5,208 nucleotides of DNA from an uncultured Streptomyces sp. (GTDB lineage: Bacteria > Actinomycetota > Actinomycetes > Streptomycetales > Streptomycetaceae). Position 1 is the first letter of the stretch. Each line of letters starts with the position of its first letter. The notes under the pieces are model-generated. The model did not search any database, was not told the DNA's origin, and saw only the letters and a list, made by a program, of their open reading frames with translations. A program made the translations under genes and the position numbers. Positions 1 through 5,208 of this stretch are shown here, in pieces. The stretch lies in assembly GCA_946480485.1 (NCBI GenBank), contig CAMLJW010000386.1, positions 1 to 5,208 of the forward strand, in the 5' to 3' direction.

Positions 1-321
1 GCGGCCGTCCACCAGGCCGGTCTGGCGGGCCAGCTGGTCACCGCCCGCGACGACGCGCACCACGTAGCGCGAGCCCCGGCGCAGTCCGCCGGGCGCCATC
101 ACGATCAGCTCGGAGCTGTGGCCGAAGATCTCCAGGATGTCCCGCTTGAGGCGGCGGGCCGCCATCGCGGTGTCCAGCTCCGCCTCGATCACGATGCGCC
201 CGCTGACCAGGTGGAGGCCGCCGGCGAACCGCAGAATGGCGGAGACCTCCGCCTTTCTGCAGCAGGTCCGGGTGACGGGGAGCCGGGAGATCTCATCCTT
301 CACCGCTGCCGTCATCGCCAT
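1..321 (-). CDS. whiA: WhiA sporulation regulator, N-terminal part (gene runs off the left edge)
   Basis: This is the first 107 codons of WhiA; the 3' part lies outside the window. WhiA is a DNA-binding regulator which, in Streptomyces, acts with WhiB to switch aerial hyphae to sporulation septation. Full-length proteins are about 330 residues, with a LAGLIDADG homing-endonuclease-like N-terminal domain and a C-terminal helix-turn-helix. Only the N-terminal domain is visible here. Recognisable stretches are [13 protein letters not shown] (residues 3-15), the TCCRKAE segment (19-25), [10 protein letters not shown] (28-37) and [17 protein letters not shown]. The HTH cannot be assessed. I chose the ATG at 321 because AAGGA (333-329) lies 7 nt upstream of it. 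A second ATG at 315 (Met3) forms an ATGA overlap with the yvcK stop but has 13 nt spacing. whiA is the last operon gene visible; an internal promoter inside yvcK is likely. Identification is confident, and the exact start is uncertain by two residues. Confidence 0.96.
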   Translation of the reverse strand, partial: MAMTAAVKDEISRLPVTRTCCRKAEVSAILRFAGGLHLVSGRIVIEAELDTAMAARRLKRDILEIFGHSSELIVMAPGGLRRGSRYVVRVVAGGDQLARQTGLVDGR

Positions 322-1382
322 GGGCCGATCCTTCCATGCATCCGAAAAATACGGTCGTACGCGGCGGCCAACAGCTCCGGATCGTGCCTGGGAGACCCGT
401 CGGTCCGGGCCACCGGCGCCAGCTCGACCGCGGCCCCGAGCCGCTGGGCGGCTTCGGTGAGTACATCGCGGTCGGGCACGGCGGCCTCGTCGGCCAGCAC
501 CACGTCCAGGGCGAGTTTAGGGGCGTGTCGTGCCAAAACCTCCAAATGACGCTGCGGGGAGAAGCCTTCGGTTTCTCCGGGCTGCGGGGCGAGGTTCAAG
601 GAGAGCACCCGGCGCGCCTTCGTCTCGGTGAGCGCGTCGAGCAGCTCGGGCACGAGCAGGTGCGGGATCACCGAGGAGAACCAGGAGCCGGGGCCGAGGA
701 CCACCCAGTCCGCGTCGAGGACCGCCTCGACGGCCTGGGGAACGGCGGGCGGGTCGTGCGGCACGAGGTGCACGGACTGCACCTCGCCGGTCGTGAGGGC
801 GACGGTGGCCTGGCCGCGTACCGTGTCGACGCCGTCGGGCCGCTTTGGGTCGTGGCCCCTGACGAGGGCCTGGAGCTCCAGCGGTACGGCGGACATGGGC
901 AGCACGCGCCCGTGCGCGCCCAGGAGTTTGCCGACCAGGTCCAGGGCCTGGACGTGGTCGCCCAGCTGCTCCCACAGGGCGACGATCAGCAGATTGCCGA
1001 CCGCGTGCTCGTGCAGGTCGCCCTTGGACTGGAAGCGGTACTGGATGACGCGGGCCCAGGTCTGGCCCCAGTCGTCGTCGCCGCACAGCGCGGCGAGGGC
1101 CTTGCGCAGGTCGCCGGGCGGGAGCACGCCCAGCTCGTCCCGGAGGCGGCCGCTGGAGCCGCCGTCGTCGGCGACCGTGACGACCGCGGTGAGGTCACCG
1201 GTGATGCGGCGCAGGGCGGCGAGCGAGGCGGACAGGCCCATGCCCCCGCCGAGCGCGACGACCTTGGGCTGGGCGCCGCGGCGGCGCACCTTGCCGCCGC
1301 GCCTGTCGGCGGGCATGCCACCTCGCCCCTCTGTGGTCGCCCGGCGCAGCCTGCTCAGCCGCAGAGCGGCACGTCCGGTCAT
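312..1382 (-). CDS. yvcK: YvcK/GlmR family gluconeogenesis factor (CofD-like fold)
   Basis: 356 residues from the chosen ATG. YvcK proteins are cytoplasmic. In Bacillus and Listeria they bind UDP-GlcNAc and are needed for normal envelope synthesis on gluconeogenic carbon sources; the mycobacterial homologue CuvA has a similar role. The same role here is inferred. Family motifs are clear: [13 protein letters not shown] (42-54), the nucleotide-sugar-binding glycine loop; [11 protein letters not shown] (71-81); PPGDLRKAL (88-96); [12 protein letters not shown] (121-132); [14 protein letters not shown] (230-243); and QPGETEGFS (267-275). The ATG at 1382 overlaps the rapZ stop as ATGA and gives an Arg-rich 39-residue leader before the conserved core. 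An alternative ATG at 1316 has GAGG 4 nt upstream and would shorten the protein by 22 residues. An in-frame ATG at 1490 lies deep inside rapZ and is unlikely. The 3' end overlaps whiA and contains AT-rich codon islands that may hold a whiA promoter. Confidence 0.95.
   Translation of the reverse strand: MTGRAALRLSRLRRATTEGRGGMPADRRGGKVRRRGAQPKVVALGGGMGLSASLAALRRITGDLTAVVTVADDGGSSGRLRDELGVLPPGDLRKALAALCGDDDWGQTWARVIQYRFQSKGDLHEHAVGNLLIVALWEQLGDHVQALDLVGKLLGAHGRVLPMSAVPLELQALVRGHDPKRPDGVDTVRGQATVALTTGEVQSVHLVPHDPPAVPQAVEAVLDADWVVLGPGSWFSSVIPHLLVPELLDALTETKARRVLSLNLAPQPGETEGFSPQRHLEVLARHAPKLALDVVLADEAAVPDRDVLTEAAQRLGAAVELAPVARTDGSPRHDPELLAAAYDRIFRMHGRIGPWR
329..335 (-). promoter_or_regulatory. 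Ribosome binding site of whiA
   Basis: On the minus strand the sequence GGAAGGA lies inside the last codons of yvcK. Its AAGGA core ends 7 nt before the ATG at 321, a normal spacing, and 13 nt before the alternative ATG at 315. It therefore favours the longer start (protein beginning MAMTAAV). The surrounding yvcK codons (ATT TTT CGG ATG CAT GGA AGG) are AT-rich or non-preferred, which suggests selection on this stretch for translation or transcription signals. Confidence 0.6.
513..548 (-). promoter_or_regulatory. Candidate internal whiA promoter/WhiA site within yvcK
   Basis: Codons 279-289 of yvcK read CAT TTG GAG GTT TTG GCA CGA CAC GCC CCT AAA. Eight of these eleven are non-preferred in a high-GC streptomycete, in a gene otherwise full of G/C-ending codons. 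The stretch contains GACAC on the minus strand (529-525), the core of the published WhiA-binding motif in Streptomyces venezuelae, and a TANNNT-type hexamer TAAACT (519-514). From general knowledge, whiA of S. coelicolor has a sporulation-induced, WhiA-dependent promoter inside the upstream gene. The location, about 200 bp before whiA, fits that. No -35 box with good spacing is obvious, and GACAC occurs by chance elsewhere in the window, so the promoter call is tentative. Confidence 0.35.
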
Positions 1383-2458
1383 TCGCGGCCCATGTCCCGG
1401 TGGACGACGACCGTCTCCACTCCCTCGGACACCAGGCGGGCGGCGAGCTTCTCCGACATCGCGACGGAGCGGTGCTTGCCGCCGGTGCAACCAACGGCGA
1501 TGGTCACGTAACGCTTGCCCTCGCGGTGGTAGCCGGCCTGGATGAGGTGGAGCAGCTCCACGTAGCGGTCGAGGAACTCCTTGGCTCCGGGCTGGTTGAA
1601 GACGTACGCCGCGACCTCCTCGTTGAGGCCGGTGTACTGGCGCAGCTCCGGGACCCAGTGCGGGTTGGGCAGGAATCGCATGTCCATGACCAGGTCGGCG
1701 TCGACCGGCAGGCCGTACTTGAAGCCGAACGACATGACGGTGGCCCGCAGCTCGGGCTCCTCCTCACCGGCGAACTGGGCGTCCATCTTCGCGCGCAGTT
1801 CGTGCACGTTCAGGCTGGAAGTGTCGATCACCAGGTCGGCGTCGCCGCGCAGCTCGCGCAGCAGCGTGCGCTCGGCGGCGATGCCGTCGACGATGCGGCC
1901 GTCGCCCTGGAGGGGGTGCGGACGGCGTACGGACTCGAAGCGGCGCACCAGGGCCTCGTCGGAGGACTCCAGGAAGACGATCCGCCGCGTGACGTTCTTG
2001 GCCTCCAGATCGGCGAGGGACTCGCGGAGGTTGTCGAAGAAGCGGCGGCCGCGGACGTCGACGACGACCGCGATCCTGGCAACGTTTCCCTGGGAGCGGG
2101 CGCCGAGCTCCACCATCGTGGGGATCAGCGCGGGCGGCAGGTTGTCGACCACGAACCAGCCGAGGTCCTCCAGGCACTTGGCGGCGGTCGACCGGCCCGC
2201 ACCCGACATTCCGGATATGATCACCAGCTCGGGGATGGCCGCCTCGGGGACCCCGGCTGCTTCGATACCCGTACTCACCTGTGCTTCGTCTTCGTCTTCC
2301 TGGCCCGCTTCGCGCGGCGGGTTCTCCTCGCTCGCTTCCTGGTGCGGTTCTTCGTGTTCCGCTGTGCGCTCCGCTTGCTGTTCCTGTTCCTGTTGCTGCG
2401 CCTGTTCCTGTTGCTGTTCCGTTGTGCGCTCTGGTTCCTGCGCTTCGTGCTCGTTCAT
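1379..2458 (-). CDS. rapZ: RapZ-family nucleotide-binding protein with Gln/Glu-rich N-terminal extension
   Basis: 359 residues, against about 285-300 for typical RapZ (YvcJ) proteins. In E. coli, RapZ is an RNA adaptor that steers RNase E to the sRNA GlmZ and so controls glucosamine-6-phosphate synthase. The actinobacterial role is less clear. The core starts near residue 75. It has a P-loop GMSGAGRST (83-91) with Arg where Lys is usual, DNLPPALIP (105-113), VVVDVRGR (131-138), [20 protein letters not shown] (162-181), [11 protein letters not shown] (212-222), [20 protein letters not shown] (244-263) and [10 protein letters not shown] (323-332). The C-terminus ends HRDMGRE and lacks the Lys/Arg-rich tail of E. 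coli RapZ, so GlmZ-type RNA binding should not be assumed. Residues 1-60 are low-complexity, with 19 Glu and 14 Gln. The ATG at 2458 overlaps the uvrC stop as ATGA and has AGGAG only 2 nt upstream. A GTG at 2278 (residue 61) would give a 299-residue protein of normal length, but no clear Shine-Dalgarno precedes it. The family is certain; the start is less so. Confidence 0.94.
   Translation of the reverse strand: MNEHEAQEPERTTEQQQEQAQQQEQEQQAERTAEHEEPHQEASEENPPREAGQEDEDEAQVSTGIEAAGVPEAAIPELVIISGMSGAGRSTAAKCLEDLGWFVVDNLPPALIPTMVELGARSQGNVARIAVVVDVRGRRFFDNLRESLADLEAKNVTRRIVFLESSDEALVRRFESVRRPHPLQGDGRIVDGIAAERTLLRELRGDADLVIDTSSLNVHELRAKMDAQFAGEEEPELRATVMSFGFKYGLPVDADLVMDMRFLPNPHWVPELRQYTGLNEEVAAYVFNQPGAKEFLDRYVELLHLIQAGYHREGKRYVTIAVGCTGGKHRSVAMSEKLAARLVSEGVETVVVHRDMGRE
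2357..2431 (-). repeat. Short imperfect tandem repeats encoding the Gln/Glu tract of RapZ
   Basis: On the plus strand the 16-mer CCTGTTCCTGTTGCTG occurs exactly at 2383-2398 and 2401-2416, a period of 18 bp (six codons), encoding two QQQEQ units (residues 15-19 and 21-25). A 15-mer, TTCCGCTGTGCGCTC at 2357-2371, recurs at 2417-2431 with one mismatch, 60 bp apart (twenty codons), encoding the E-R-T-(A/T)-E motifs. All periods are multiples of three, so gain or loss of units keeps the reading frame. The tract is poorer in GC than the genes around it. It probably grew by replication slippage or local duplication. Confidence 0.8.
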
Positions 2459-4500
2459 GGCTCCTGCCCCCGTCGCTGGTCCGAGGCGCCCGCGGATACG
2501 GGCTCCCCCGTGGAACCCGCCGTCGTTTCGGGTGCCGCGTCTTCCTCGTAGTCCATGATCTCTCCAGTCGCCGTGTTCACAGCGGGCGCGGCCGGGGTCG
2601 CCTGAGCGAGGGCCACGGCGATCGCCTCGGCCGTCTTGCGGCCTATGCCGGGAACGTCGCAGAGCTGGTCGATGGGCGCGGACCGGAGCTTCTTCAGGGA
2701 ACCGAAGTGCTTGATCAGCGCCTGCTTGCGGGTCTCGCCGAGTCCCGGCACCTCGTCCAGGGGGCTCGCCTTGAAGCGCCTGGCCCGCTTCGTGCGCTGG
2801 TAGGCGATCGCGAAGCGGTGCGCCTCGTCACGTACACGCTGAAGAAGATAGAGCCCCTCGCTGGTGCGTGGCAGCACCACCGGGTCGTCCTCACCGGGCA
2901 GCCAGACCTCTTCGAGGCGCTTGGCCAGACCGCAGACGGCGATGTCGTCGATGCCCAGCACGTCGAGGGCCCGGTGGGCAGCCGCGACCTGCGGTTGTCC
3001 GCCGTCGACGACGACCAGCTGCGGCGGGTACGCGAACCGCTTGGGCCGCCCGTCGTCCTCGGTGAGCGAGTTCTCCCCGTCGGCCCATTCGCCGGTCTTC
3101 TCCTTCTCGGCGAGGTAGCGCTTGAAGCGGCGAGTGATCACCTCGTGCATGGACCGGACGTCGTCCTGGCCCTCGAAGCCCTTGATCTGGAAGCGGCGGT
3201 ACTCGCTCTTGCGCTGGAGGCCGTCCTCGAAGACCACCATGGAGGCCACGACGTCCTCCCCCTGGAGGTGTGAGATGTCGTAGCACTCGATCCGCAGGGG
3301 CGCGCTGTCCAGGTCGAGCGCGTCGGCGATCTCCTCCAGGGCACGCGAGCGCGTGGTCAGGTCGGAGGCGCGCTTGGTCTTGTGCAGCCCGAGCGCCTGG
3401 AGCGCGTTGCGCTGCACGGTCTCCATGAGGGTCTTCTTGTCACCGCGCTGCGGGATGCGGAGCGACACGAGCGAACCGCGCCGCTCGGTCAACCACTCCC
3501 GGACGGGCTCCACCGGGTCTGGCAGCTCCGGGACGAGCACCTCCTTGGGTACGGAGTCGCCCGTCTCCTCCCCGTACAGCTGCTGGAGGGCGTGCTCGAC
3601 GAGATCCGCGGTGGTGACGGCCTCGACCTTGTCCGTCACCCAGCCACGCTGGCCGCGCACGCGTCCGCCGCGCACGTGAAAGATCTGCACGGCGGCTTCC
3701 AGCTCGTCCTCCGCGACCGCCATCAGGTCGGCGTCGGTCGCGTCGGCGAGCACCACCGCGCTCTTCTCCATCGCCTTCTTGAGGGCCTCTATGTCGTCGC
3801 GGAGGCGAGCCGCCCACTCGTACTCCATCTCCTCGGCCGCGTCTGTCATCTGCCGCTCCAGACGGCGGATATACGTCCCCGTGCGTCCGGCCATGAAGTC
3901 GCAGAACTCCTCGGCGAGTCCGCGGTGGTCCTCGGGGGAGATCCGCTCGACGCAGGGGGCCGAGCACTTGCCGATGTAGCCGAGCAGGCAGGGGCGGCCG
4001 GTCCGCTCGGCGTTCTTGAAGACGCCGGCGGAACAGGTACGGACGGGGAAGACGCGCAGCAGGAGGTCCACGGTGTCGCGGATCGCCCACGCGTGCCCGT
4101 ACGGACCGAAGTAGCGCACGCCCTTGCGCTTGTGGCCGCGCATCACCTGCACGCGCGGGAACTGCTCGTTCATCGTCACGGCGAGGTATGGGTAGCTCTT
4201 GTCGTCGCGGTACTTGACGTTGAACCGGGGGTCGAACTCCTTGATCCAGGAGTACTCCAGCTGCAGCGCCTCGACCTCCGTGGACACCACGGTCCACTCC
4301 ACCGACGCGGCCGTCGTGACCATGGTGCGCGTACGCGGGTGGAGGCCCGCCAGGTCCTGGAAGTAGCTGGCCAGGCGCTGGCGCAGGCTCTTCGCCTTCC
4401 CGACGTAGATCACCCGGCGGTGCTCGTCACGAAACTTGTAGACCCCCGGCGAGTCGGGGATCTGCCCCGGCTCGGGGCGGTAGCTGGAGGGGTCGGCCAT
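2455..4500 (-). CDS. uvrC: UvrABC excinuclease subunit C
   Basis: 681 residues, slightly longer than many UvrCs (about 600-650). UvrC makes both incisions around a lesion handed over by UvrA/UvrB in nucleotide excision repair. Domains in order: a GIY-YIG nuclease for the 3' cut (about 14-95; GVY 19-21, YVG 32-34, candidate catalytic Tyr32, Arg42, Glu82, Asn94); a four-cysteine cluster (Cys156, 171, 179, 183) matching the reported UvrC metal/[4Fe-4S] site; a UVR UvrB-binding helix pair (about 212-247); an RNase H-like nuclease for the 5' cut, with candidate Asp408 (YDISH), Asp499 (VVVDGG) and His561 (DEAHRF); and tandem helix-hairpin-helix motifs (VPGLG 584-588, VPGIG 616-620). The last 45-50 residues are a variable acidic, Ala/Thr-rich tail. 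All key residues are intact. I chose the ATG at 4500, after a weak GGGTGG; a GTG at 4509 would add three residues. It is the first gene of the operon, and its stop overlaps rapZ. Confidence 0.97.
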   Translation of the reverse strand: MADPSSYRPEPGQIPDSPGVYKFRDEHRRVIYVGKAKSLRQRLASYFQDLAGLHPRTRTMVTTAASVEWTVVSTEVEALQLEYSWIKEFDPRFNVKYRDDKSYPYLAVTMNEQFPRVQVMRGHKRKGVRYFGPYGHAWAIRDTVDLLLRVFPVRTCSAGVFKNAERTGRPCLLGYIGKCSAPCVERISPEDHRGLAEEFCDFMAGRTGTYIRRLERQMTDAAEEMEYEWAARLRDDIEALKKAMEKSAVVLADATDADLMAVAEDELEAAVQIFHVRGGRVRGQRGWVTDKVEAVTTADLVEHALQQLYGEETGDSVPKEVLVPELPDPVEPVREWLTERRGSLVSLRIPQRGDKKTLMETVQRNALQALGLHKTKRASDLTTRSRALEEIADALDLDSAPLRIECYDISHLQGEDVVASMVVFEDGLQRKSEYRRFQIKGFEGQDDVRSMHEVITRRFKRYLAEKEKTGEWADGENSLTEDDGRPKRFAYPPQLVVVDGGQPQVAAAHRALDVLGIDDIAVCGLAKRLEEVWLPGEDDPVVLPRTSEGLYLLQRVRDEAHRFAIAYQRTKRARRFKASPLDEVPGLGETRKQALIKHFGSLKKLRSAPIDQLCDVPGIGRKTAEAIAVALAQATPAAPAVNTATGEIMDYEEDAAPETTAGSTGEPVSAGASDQRRGQEP

Positions 4501-4507
4501 GTCACCC

Positions 4508-4513
4508 ACCCTA
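4508..4513 (-). promoter_or_regulatory. Candidate -10 box of the uvrC operon
   Basis: On the minus strand TAGGGT (4513-4508) fits the TANNNT pattern of Streptomyces vegetative -10 boxes. It ends 7 nt before the uvrC ATG at 4500, so transcription would begin at or next to the start codon and give a leaderless mRNA, which is common in actinobacteria. This would also explain the weak Shine-Dalgarno. No convincing TTGAC-like -35 lies 16-19 nt upstream, so the call is tentative. Confidence 0.3.
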
Positions 4514-4663
4514 CTGGCGAGGTATGACAGCGCGTCGGAGCTGGGGAGGGCCCCGGCCCGCGGAAGACGGGTTCACCGAGGCAGGCGGGTCGCGCGGCCG
4601 CCCAGAGGCCGTCGCCGCCATGGCCCGCCGCCCGCGTCGGACGCCCCGGTTGAGCGTCAGGTG

Positions 4664-4692
4664 TTGTTTGGCCCTGATCCACGCGCTTCAAT
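4664..4692 (+). promoter_or_regulatory. Weak candidate vegetative promoter for the HTH gene
   Basis: TTGTTT (4664-4669) and TTCAAT (4687-4692) are separated by exactly 17 bp and form one of the few AT-richer stretches in the intergenic region. They match the TTGACA/TATAAT consensus at about four of six positions each. Use of this promoter would leave a 5' leader of roughly 120 nt before the ATG at 4822, carrying the TGTGA/TCACA repeat. The match could be chance. Confidence 0.25.
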
Positions 4693-4794
4693 GCGGGGTG
4701 GCTCGGGGCCGTGAACGACGGCGTACGCATGTGGACGTCTGCCGCACGCCGACCGGGTCACCCCCGCCGAACAGCGTGACGGCCGACCAGCCGT

Positions 4795-4808
4795 TGTGAG
4801 CATTCACA
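4795..4808. promoter_or_regulatory. Inverted repeat TGTGA-N4-TCACA, possible operator
   Basis: A perfect 5-bp-arm inverted repeat, TGTGAGCATTCACA, ends immediately before the GAAGGG ribosome binding site of the plus-strand regulator gene. Its position between promoter and start codon suits a repressor site, perhaps for autoregulation by the HTH protein encoded just downstream, or a small hairpin limiting ribosome access. The arms resemble CRP half-sites, but the 4-bp spacer differs from the 6-bp CRP spacing. The function is inferred only from position and symmetry. Confidence 0.35.
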
Positions 4809-4814
4809 GAAGGG
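4809..4814 (+). promoter_or_regulatory. Ribosome binding site of the HTH regulator gene
   Basis: GAAGGG ends 7 nt before the ATG at 4822, an ideal spacing. This fixes the start of the downstream open frame, which runs to the window edge. Confidence 0.7.
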
Positions 4815-4821
4815 CCCCTGC

Positions 4822-5208
4822 ATGCGCCACGGCACACAGCACGCGGACGTCGCCACGGCCGGACTGGAGACGGCCCTGCGGGGCGGCCCCTTCCACGTCG
4901 CCCTGCGTGCCGCGATCGCCGCCCGCGGACTGCCGCTTCAGCGCGTACAGCACCATCTGTCGCGGTACGGGGTCAAGGTCGGCGTGACCAGCCTGAGCTA
5001 CTGGCAGCAGGGCGCCCGGCGCCCCCAACGCCCCGAGTCCCTGCGGGCCGTGCGCGCCCTGGAGGAGATACTCCAGCTGCCGGACGAGTCGCTGATCCGC
5101 CTGCTCACCACGGCCGACGAGTCCGCCCCGGCGGAACGCCCCTCGGCCCGCTCGTACCGCTCGCTGGTCGAGGCCTCCGGAGCGCTGGAGAAGCTGCTGG
5201 CCGAACTC
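4822..5208 (+). CDS. Probable XRE-like helix-turn-helix DNA-binding protein, N-terminal part
   Basis: An open frame of 129 codons with no stop before the right edge, so the gene is 3'-truncated by the window. The protein begins MRHGTQHADV. Residues about 24-92 look like a Cro/CI-type helix-turn-helix domain: HVALRAAIAARGLPLQRVQHH, with a helix pair around RGLPLQRVQHHLSRYG, then a likely recognition segment VTSLSYWQQGARRP and the helix PESLRAVRALEEILQLPDES. This layout (LSYWQ.G.RRP followed by SLRAVRALEE) is seen in streptomycete HTH proteins, and I recall similar proteins beside uvrC in other Streptomyces, though this was not checked. Residues 96-110 form an Ala/Pro/Ser-rich linker before another helical stretch (YRSLVEASGALEKLLAEL). 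A good Shine-Dalgarno supports the start, and codon use is typical of the genome. It is transcribed divergently from uvrC. Target and signal are unknown. It is probably a transcriptional regulator, but the missing C-terminus could change that view. Confidence 0.82.
   Translation, partial: MRHGTQHADVATAGLETALRGGPFHVALRAAIAARGLPLQRVQHHLSRYGVKVGVTSLSYWQQGARRPQRPESLRAVRALEEILQLPDESLIRLLTTADESAPAERPSARSYRSLVEASGALEKLLAEL

Larger units (their letters stand above)
4501..4821. other. Divergent intergenic region between uvrC and the HTH regulator gene
   Basis: About 320 bp with no convincing gene. It should hold promoters for both the minus-strand uvrC operon and the plus-strand regulator gene. It contains the candidate uvrC -10 box, a weak plus-strand promoter candidate, a TGTGA/TCACA inverted repeat and a ribosome binding site for the gene at 4822. 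Open frames crossing it on either strand are Arg/Pro-rich, continue antisense into the flanking genes and match nothing I recognise. I see no tRNA, terminator or riboswitch here. Confidence 0.7.

Noticed and set aside
490..519. WhiG sigma-factor-like promoter (TAAA ... GCCGACGA) on the minus strand inside yvcK
   Set aside because: The spacing between TAAA and GCCGACGA is about 21 bp rather than the 15-16 bp expected for sigma-WhiG, and the second element has a mismatch.
823..827. Other GACAC/GTGTC pentamers, for example at 170-174, 823-827, 1428-1432 and in uvrC
   Set aside because: A 5-mer is expected about ten times by chance on two strands of this window. Those outside AT-rich or promoter-like contexts carry no further support as WhiA sites.
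336..1511. Long plus-strand open frame of 391 codons opposite yvcK
   Set aside because: It is antisense to a gene with clear family motifs. Long antisense frames are expected in high-GC DNA, and its translation is low-complexity with no recognisable domain.
1400..2551. Long plus-strand open frames opposite rapZ, including a hydrophobic Leu/Phe-rich stretch near 2290-2440 that resembles membrane helices
   Set aside because: The hydrophobic run is the complement of the Gln/Glu-rich repeat (CAG/GAA read as CTG/TTC). rapZ on the other strand explains the sequence.
2281..4527. Plus-strand open frames of 330 and 381 codons opposite uvrC
   Set aside because: They are shadows of uvrC, which has all its domains and catalytic residues. 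They have no recognisable motifs or convincing ribosome binding sites.
4584..4602. GGCGG/CCGCC short inverted repeat in the intergenic region
   Set aside because: Five-base GC-only arms with a 9-base loop are common in such GC-rich DNA, and there is no T-run or gene end to support a terminator.
4410..4730. Minus-strand open frame of 106 codons overlapping the uvrC start, and short plus-strand frames at 4499-4799
   Set aside because: Arg/Pro-rich composition, overlap with uvrC or its control region, no clear ribosome binding site and no recognised family.
4804..5028. Minus-strand open frame of 74 codons opposite the HTH gene
   Set aside because: It lies antisense to the better supported frame at 4822, which has a good Shine-Dalgarno and an HTH-like protein sequence.

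Overview
The window is very GC-rich, with strongly G/C-biased third codon positions, and its proteins look like those of Streptomyces or a close actinobacterial relative. This rests on recognising the proteins by eye; no database search was run. The content is the conserved actinobacterial cluster uvrC-rapZ-yvcK-whiA, all on the minus strand, plus the start of one divergent regulator gene on the plus strand.

Layout from right to left, in the direction the operon is transcribed: uvrC (4500-2455) encodes excinuclease subunit C. rapZ (2458-1379) encodes a P-loop nucleotide-binding protein with an unusual Gln/Glu-rich N-terminus. yvcK (1382-312) encodes a gluconeogenesis-factor/GlmR-type protein. 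whiA (321 to beyond base 1) encodes the sporulation regulator WhiA, and only its first 107 codons are present. All three junctions contain an ATGA overlap, so the four genes are packed for coupled translation. At the last junction the better-placed Shine-Dalgarno sequence points to a slightly longer WhiA start.

Bases 4501-4821 are a divergent intergenic region of about 320 bp. It holds a candidate -10 box close enough to uvrC to give a leaderless transcript, a weak plus-strand promoter candidate, a short perfect inverted repeat (TGTGA-N4-TCACA) and a good ribosome binding site for the plus-strand gene. That gene starts at 4822 and runs off the window. It looks like an XRE-like helix-turn-helix protein of a kind common in Streptomyces.

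The operon joins DNA repair (uvrC), proteins of cell-envelope precursor and carbon metabolism control (rapZ, yvcK) and a developmental regulator (whiA). The most interesting non-coding signal is a cluster of AT-rich, non-preferred codons inside the 3' part of yvcK. It carries a GACAC pentamer, the core of the WhiA binding site, and lies where an internal, sporulation-specific whiA promoter would be expected. Nothing here looks like a mobile element, phage, CRISPR array, RNA gene or wholly new system. The oddities are in regulation, in the RapZ extension and in RapZ sequence motifs.
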